The position numbers and the translations under genes were made by a program. Positions 61,456 to 64,000 of a DNA stretch of 64,000 nt are shown piece after piece. The notes below the pieces were generated by a model. It was not told the DNA's origin, searched no databases, and saw nothing but the letters and a program-made list of their open reading frames with translations. The stretch is from Paenibacillus dokdonensis. GTDB taxonomy: Bacteria; Bacillota; Bacilli; Paenibacillales; Paenibacillaceae. The stretch is from the NCBI RefSeq assembly GCF_004916975.1, contig NZ_STGQ01000001.1, forward strand, positions 3,279,674 to 3,343,673. The letters are read 5' to 3'. The first letter of the stretch is position 1; every line of letters begins with the position of its first letter.

Positions 61456-61893
61456 TTATTCTGCGTCCCAAACCTTAACTTCTTTCATTTTGTCGCCTTG
61501 TTTGACCGCATCGATCAATTCCATACCCTTTGTAACTTTACCGAAGACAGTGTGTACACCATCCAGATGAGGCTGCGGCTCATAAACAATAAAGAATTGG
61601 CTGCCACCCGTATTACGGCCAGCATGTGCCATAGAGAAAACACCTTTAGTGTGCTTGGTTGTATTCGTTGCTGTTTCGCAATCAATGGTATATCCTGGTC
61701 CACCTGTTCCGTTTCCTACTGGACAGCCGCCTTGAGCGACAAAACCAGGAATTACACGGTGAAATGACAGTCCATTGTAAAAGCCGGAGTTAGCAAGCTT
61801 TTCAAAGTTTGCAACCGTATTCGGAGCTTCTTGTGGCAGAAATTCTATTTCAACAACTCCACCATTTTCAAGTTCAATTGTACCTTTTTTCAT
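61456..61893 (-). CDS. ppiB: Peptidyl-prolyl cis-trans isomerase (cyclophilin)
   Basis: 145-residue cytoplasmic cyclophilin that speeds proline isomerisation in folding. The motifs [15 protein letters not shown] (active-site Arg and Phe), [27 protein letters not shown] (Met/Ala/Gln-Phe core) and [11 protein letters not shown] are all present. GAGGAAGTG precedes ATG 61891-61893. It lies between lysA and the rib operon, as in B. subtilis. Confidence 0.96.
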   Translation of the reverse strand: MKKGTIELENGGVVEIEFLPQEAPNTVANFEKLANSGFYNGLSFHRVIPGFVAQGGCPVGNGTGGPGYTIDCETATNTTKHTKGVFSMAHAGRNTGGSQFFIVYEPQPHLDGVHTVFGKVTKGMELIDAVKQGDKMKEVKVWDAE

Positions 61894-62065
61894 TCGTTGT
61901 CACTTCCTCTGGAAATTTTTTAACCATAGACAAACCCCTTTAAAGGCAAGTCCTTATTTTCATCACTTTCTGATTGTATCTCAATTCACAGCACTTTTGC
62001 AATATTTCACATACTTTGACTACAAGTGATCTTAAGTATGTATAAGCAAAAATCGGCAAAATTAA

Positions 62066-62115
62066 ACGAAAAGAATCATTTCTGCATTCCCCAATACAGA
62101 AATGATTCTTTTCGT
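62066..62115 (-). terminator. Terminator of lysA
   Basis: A perfect 19-bp inverted repeat (ACGAAAAGAATCATTTCTG and its complement) with a 12-nt loop, followed by TTTAATTTT on the minus strand. Confidence 0.88.
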
Positions 62116-62157
62116 GTTTTGTTCTTCACCAATTCTTGCTTTAAGTACGGCTGATTT

Positions 62158-63489
62158 CTATTTCAGAACAGCCTGCTTGCTAATACGCTCAGGTACCATA
62201 TCATTGCCAATGATATCCTGCAGTGTTTCCCGGCGTACAACCAGATCGCTTTCGCCCTGATTGACAAAGACAACCGCCGGACGGCGAATCCGGTTATAAT
62301 TGCTGGCCATGGAATAGTTGTATGCTCCCGTGCAGGCAACAGCCAGCAAATCGCCACTGTTTACCTTCGGCAGATCCAGATCCCAGATCAGCATATCTCC
62401 GCTCTCGCAGCATTTACCGGCAATCGAAACCGTTTCTTGAATCGGTTCATTGGCACGGTTAGCGAGCACTGCTTCATACTTGGATTCGTACAAAGCAGGA
62501 CGCGGATTATCCGTCATGCCTCCGTCAACGGCCACATACTTGCGAACGCCGGGAATATCCTTGCTTGTTCCTACGGTATACAACGTCGTGCCGGCATCTC
62601 CAACGATGCTGCGTCCCGGCTCTACCCAGATTTCAGGTACTTCTGAAGACCAGCTGGAGAAATGTGTTTTGACTGCATCGGTGATCGCTTTGACATACTG
62701 CGAAACCTCAAGCGGTGTGTCGCCTTCCACATAACGGATACCAAAGCCTCCGCCAAGATTGACCACTTTGAACTGTACGCCAAGCTCTTGATGAACCCGC
62801 TGAGCGAATTCCGCAACTCTTTGGACAGCCATTTCAAAGCCCTCTACCTCAAAAATCTGAGATCCGATATGGGAGTGCACACCAAGCAGATCCAGATTGG
62901 ACTGTTCGGATGCCAGCTTCACAGCTTCAAATGCAGAACCATTTCCGATGTCAAAACCGAATTTCGAATCGGTTTGGCCTGTGGAAATATACTCATGAGT
63001 ATGCGCTTCAACACCTGGTGTTACGCGGAGCAAAATTTGTACACTTACATTTTTCTCGGCAGCCACCGCATTGAGAAGATGAAGCTCAATCAAGTTGTCC
63101 ACAACGAAGCAGCCGATTTCGGCATCAATCGCCATTTCAATCTCTTCAAGTGTCTTGTTGTTGCCGTGAAAATGAATGCGCTTGGCCGGAAAACCCGCCT
63201 GCAGAGCCGTGTACAGCTCACCGTCAGAAACGACATCCAGTGACATACCCTCCTGATCCGCAATACGGCACATGGCCATAACGCAGAACGCTTTGCTCGC
63301 ATATGCTACCTGGAATTTCAGTCCTGACGCGCGAAAAGCGGCTACATACTGCTGACAGCGCTGGCGCACCAGATCTTCATCCACGACATAGAGCGGGGTT
63401 CCGTACTTGGCCTTGAGATCCGTAACATCGCATCCACCGATCTCCAGATGTCCGGCTGCATTTATTTGACTTGTACCATGTAAGAACAT
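62158..63489 (-). CDS. lysA: Diaminopimelate decarboxylase
   Basis: PLP enzyme for the last step of lysine synthesis, 443 residues. The PLP lysine lies in VAYASKAFCV near residue 66, followed by LDVVSDGELYTA, the glycine-rich phosphate-binding VNLGGGFGIRY, EPGRSIVGDAG and CESGDML (active-site Cys/Glu). Start chosen at ATG 63487-63489 because AAGGG lies nine bases upstream; an ATG three codons earlier is too close to that site, and the frame stays open to 63591 with no other support. Its place beside a spoVAF-like gene matches B. subtilis. Confidence 0.95.
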   Translation of the reverse strand: MFLHGTSQINAAGHLEIGGCDVTDLKAKYGTPLYVVDEDLVRQRCQQYVAAFRASGLKFQVAYASKAFCVMAMCRIADQEGMSLDVVSDGELYTALQAGFPAKRIHFHGNNKTLEEIEMAIDAEIGCFVVDNLIELHLLNAVAAEKNVSVQILLRVTPGVEAHTHEYISTGQTDSKFGFDIGNGSAFEAVKLASEQSNLDLLGVHSHIGSQIFEVEGFEMAVQRVAEFAQRVHQELGVQFKVVNLGGGFGIRYVEGDTPLEVSQYVKAITDAVKTHFSSWSSEVPEIWVEPGRSIVGDAGTTLYTVGTSKDIPGVRKYVAVDGGMTDNPRPALYESKYEAVLANRANEPIQETVSIAGKCCESGDMLIWDLDLPKVNSGDLLAVACTGAYNYSMASNYNRIRRPAVVFVNQGESDLVVRRETLQDIIGNDMVPERISKQAVLK

Positions 63490-63606
63490 ATTCAGCATCC
63501 CTTCGCTTTCTGTGGAACATGTAAAGATTCCATCTGAACTTTTACACCAGTATAACAGACAACGGAAGAGTTTGAATGGATTTTTATGCACATCATTTGT
63601 ATTTTT

Positions 63607-64000
63607 CTACGATTGGTCGGTATTGTCCGGATTTGGAGCCATTCGAGTATTATCCCTTGTTTTGTTGAAGGATGGCCTTTTCTTGGATTCAAGCAGCGGA
63701 AAACGGAATAAAACACTTGCCAGTGCTTTTGCATTAAAAGGTATAAATGGCCACAAATATGAAGAATTGTAGGACCGGTGCATTGTCAACAGCAGGATGA
63801 GCAGCGTGGTGCCAACGACGAAGCCCTGAACTTTAAAAATAGCCACTGCTACCAAGAGCACCAGTCTTACTATCCGATTGGCGAGCCCGAGCTCATAGCT
63901 CGGTGTCGCGAACATTCCGATGGCGGCAACAGCCATATACAACACGACTTCATTTACAAACAGACCTGTCTTGACAGCTATATCGCCGACCAAGATCGCC
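63607..64000 (-). CDS. spoVAF: Spore protein SpoVAF / GerA-family (partial, C-terminus)
   Basis: The frame runs off the right edge; about 130 C-terminal residues are visible. AILVGDIAVKTGLFVNEVVLYM is typical of the membrane core of the GerA/SpoVAF family, with further hydrophobic helices near the middle and a polar tail ending TDQS. The TTG within this motif is an internal codon and not a start. SpoVAF belongs to the SpoVA channel region used for dipicolinic acid traffic in spores; the lysA neighbour favours spoVAF over a gerA operon gene. Confidence 0.8.
   Translation of the reverse strand, partial: AILVGDIAVKTGLFVNEVVLYMAVAAIGMFATPSYELGLANRIVRLVLLVAVAIFKVQGFVVGTTLLILLLTMHRSYNSSYLWPFIPFNAKALASVLFRFPLLESKKRPSFNKTRDNTRMAPNPDNTDQS

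Overview
The window reads as chromosomal DNA of a Gram-positive, endospore-forming bacterium, most probably a Paenibacillus or close relative. The reasons are sporulation and germination genes (spmA, spmB, ytfJ, a spoVAF-like gene), a resABCDE cluster, T-box and FMN riboswitches, SLH-domain surface anchoring, and very long secreted multi-domain glycosidases. Apart from a partial unknown gene and serA at the left end, every gene lies on the minus strand.

Left part (1-15.7 kb): a partial unknown gene; serA behind a T-box leader; then, reading leftward from 15.6 kb, scpA-scpB, ytfI, ytfJ, dacB, spmA-spmB, a small amidase-like gene, rluB, and resA-resB-resC-resD-resE. Right part (57.1-64 kb): the end of a spoVAF-like gene, lysA, a cyclophilin gene, and ribD-ribE-ribAB-ribH behind an FMN riboswitch. 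From general knowledge of Bacillus subtilis, these two blocks are near neighbours there (spoVA-lysA-ppiB-rib ... scpA-scpB ... dacB-spmAB-rluB-res). Here about 41 kb separates them.

The middle (15.7-56.9 kb) is one functional island for taking apart host-type glycoprotein glycans, mucin O-glycans above all. It encodes a YesM/YesN-type two-component system with a solute-binding protein that has no permease, an SLH protein with a cohesin-like domain, and enzymes that look like GH101, GH20, GH31, GH163 (DUF4838), GH33, GH2 and GH84. It also encodes a small enzyme-free protein and a sugar ABC importer (binding protein plus two permeases, no ATPase). All seven enzymes, and the small protein, end in a cohesin-like domain followed directly by a type I dockerin. 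The set resembles a cellulosome built for mucin: a cell-wall anchor, a non-catalytic adaptor, and enzymes that carry both halves of the docking interaction, so they could chain to one another.

Two 35-bp sites made of 14-bp direct repeats with a 21-bp period lie just upstream of the promoters of the anchor/enzyme operon and of the importer/GH84 operon. They are good candidates for the binding site of the AraC-type response regulator, which would tie sensing, assembly and uptake together. Stem-loops follow most genes of the enzyme operon and may set how much of each component is made. Family assignments come from reading motifs; no database search was run.
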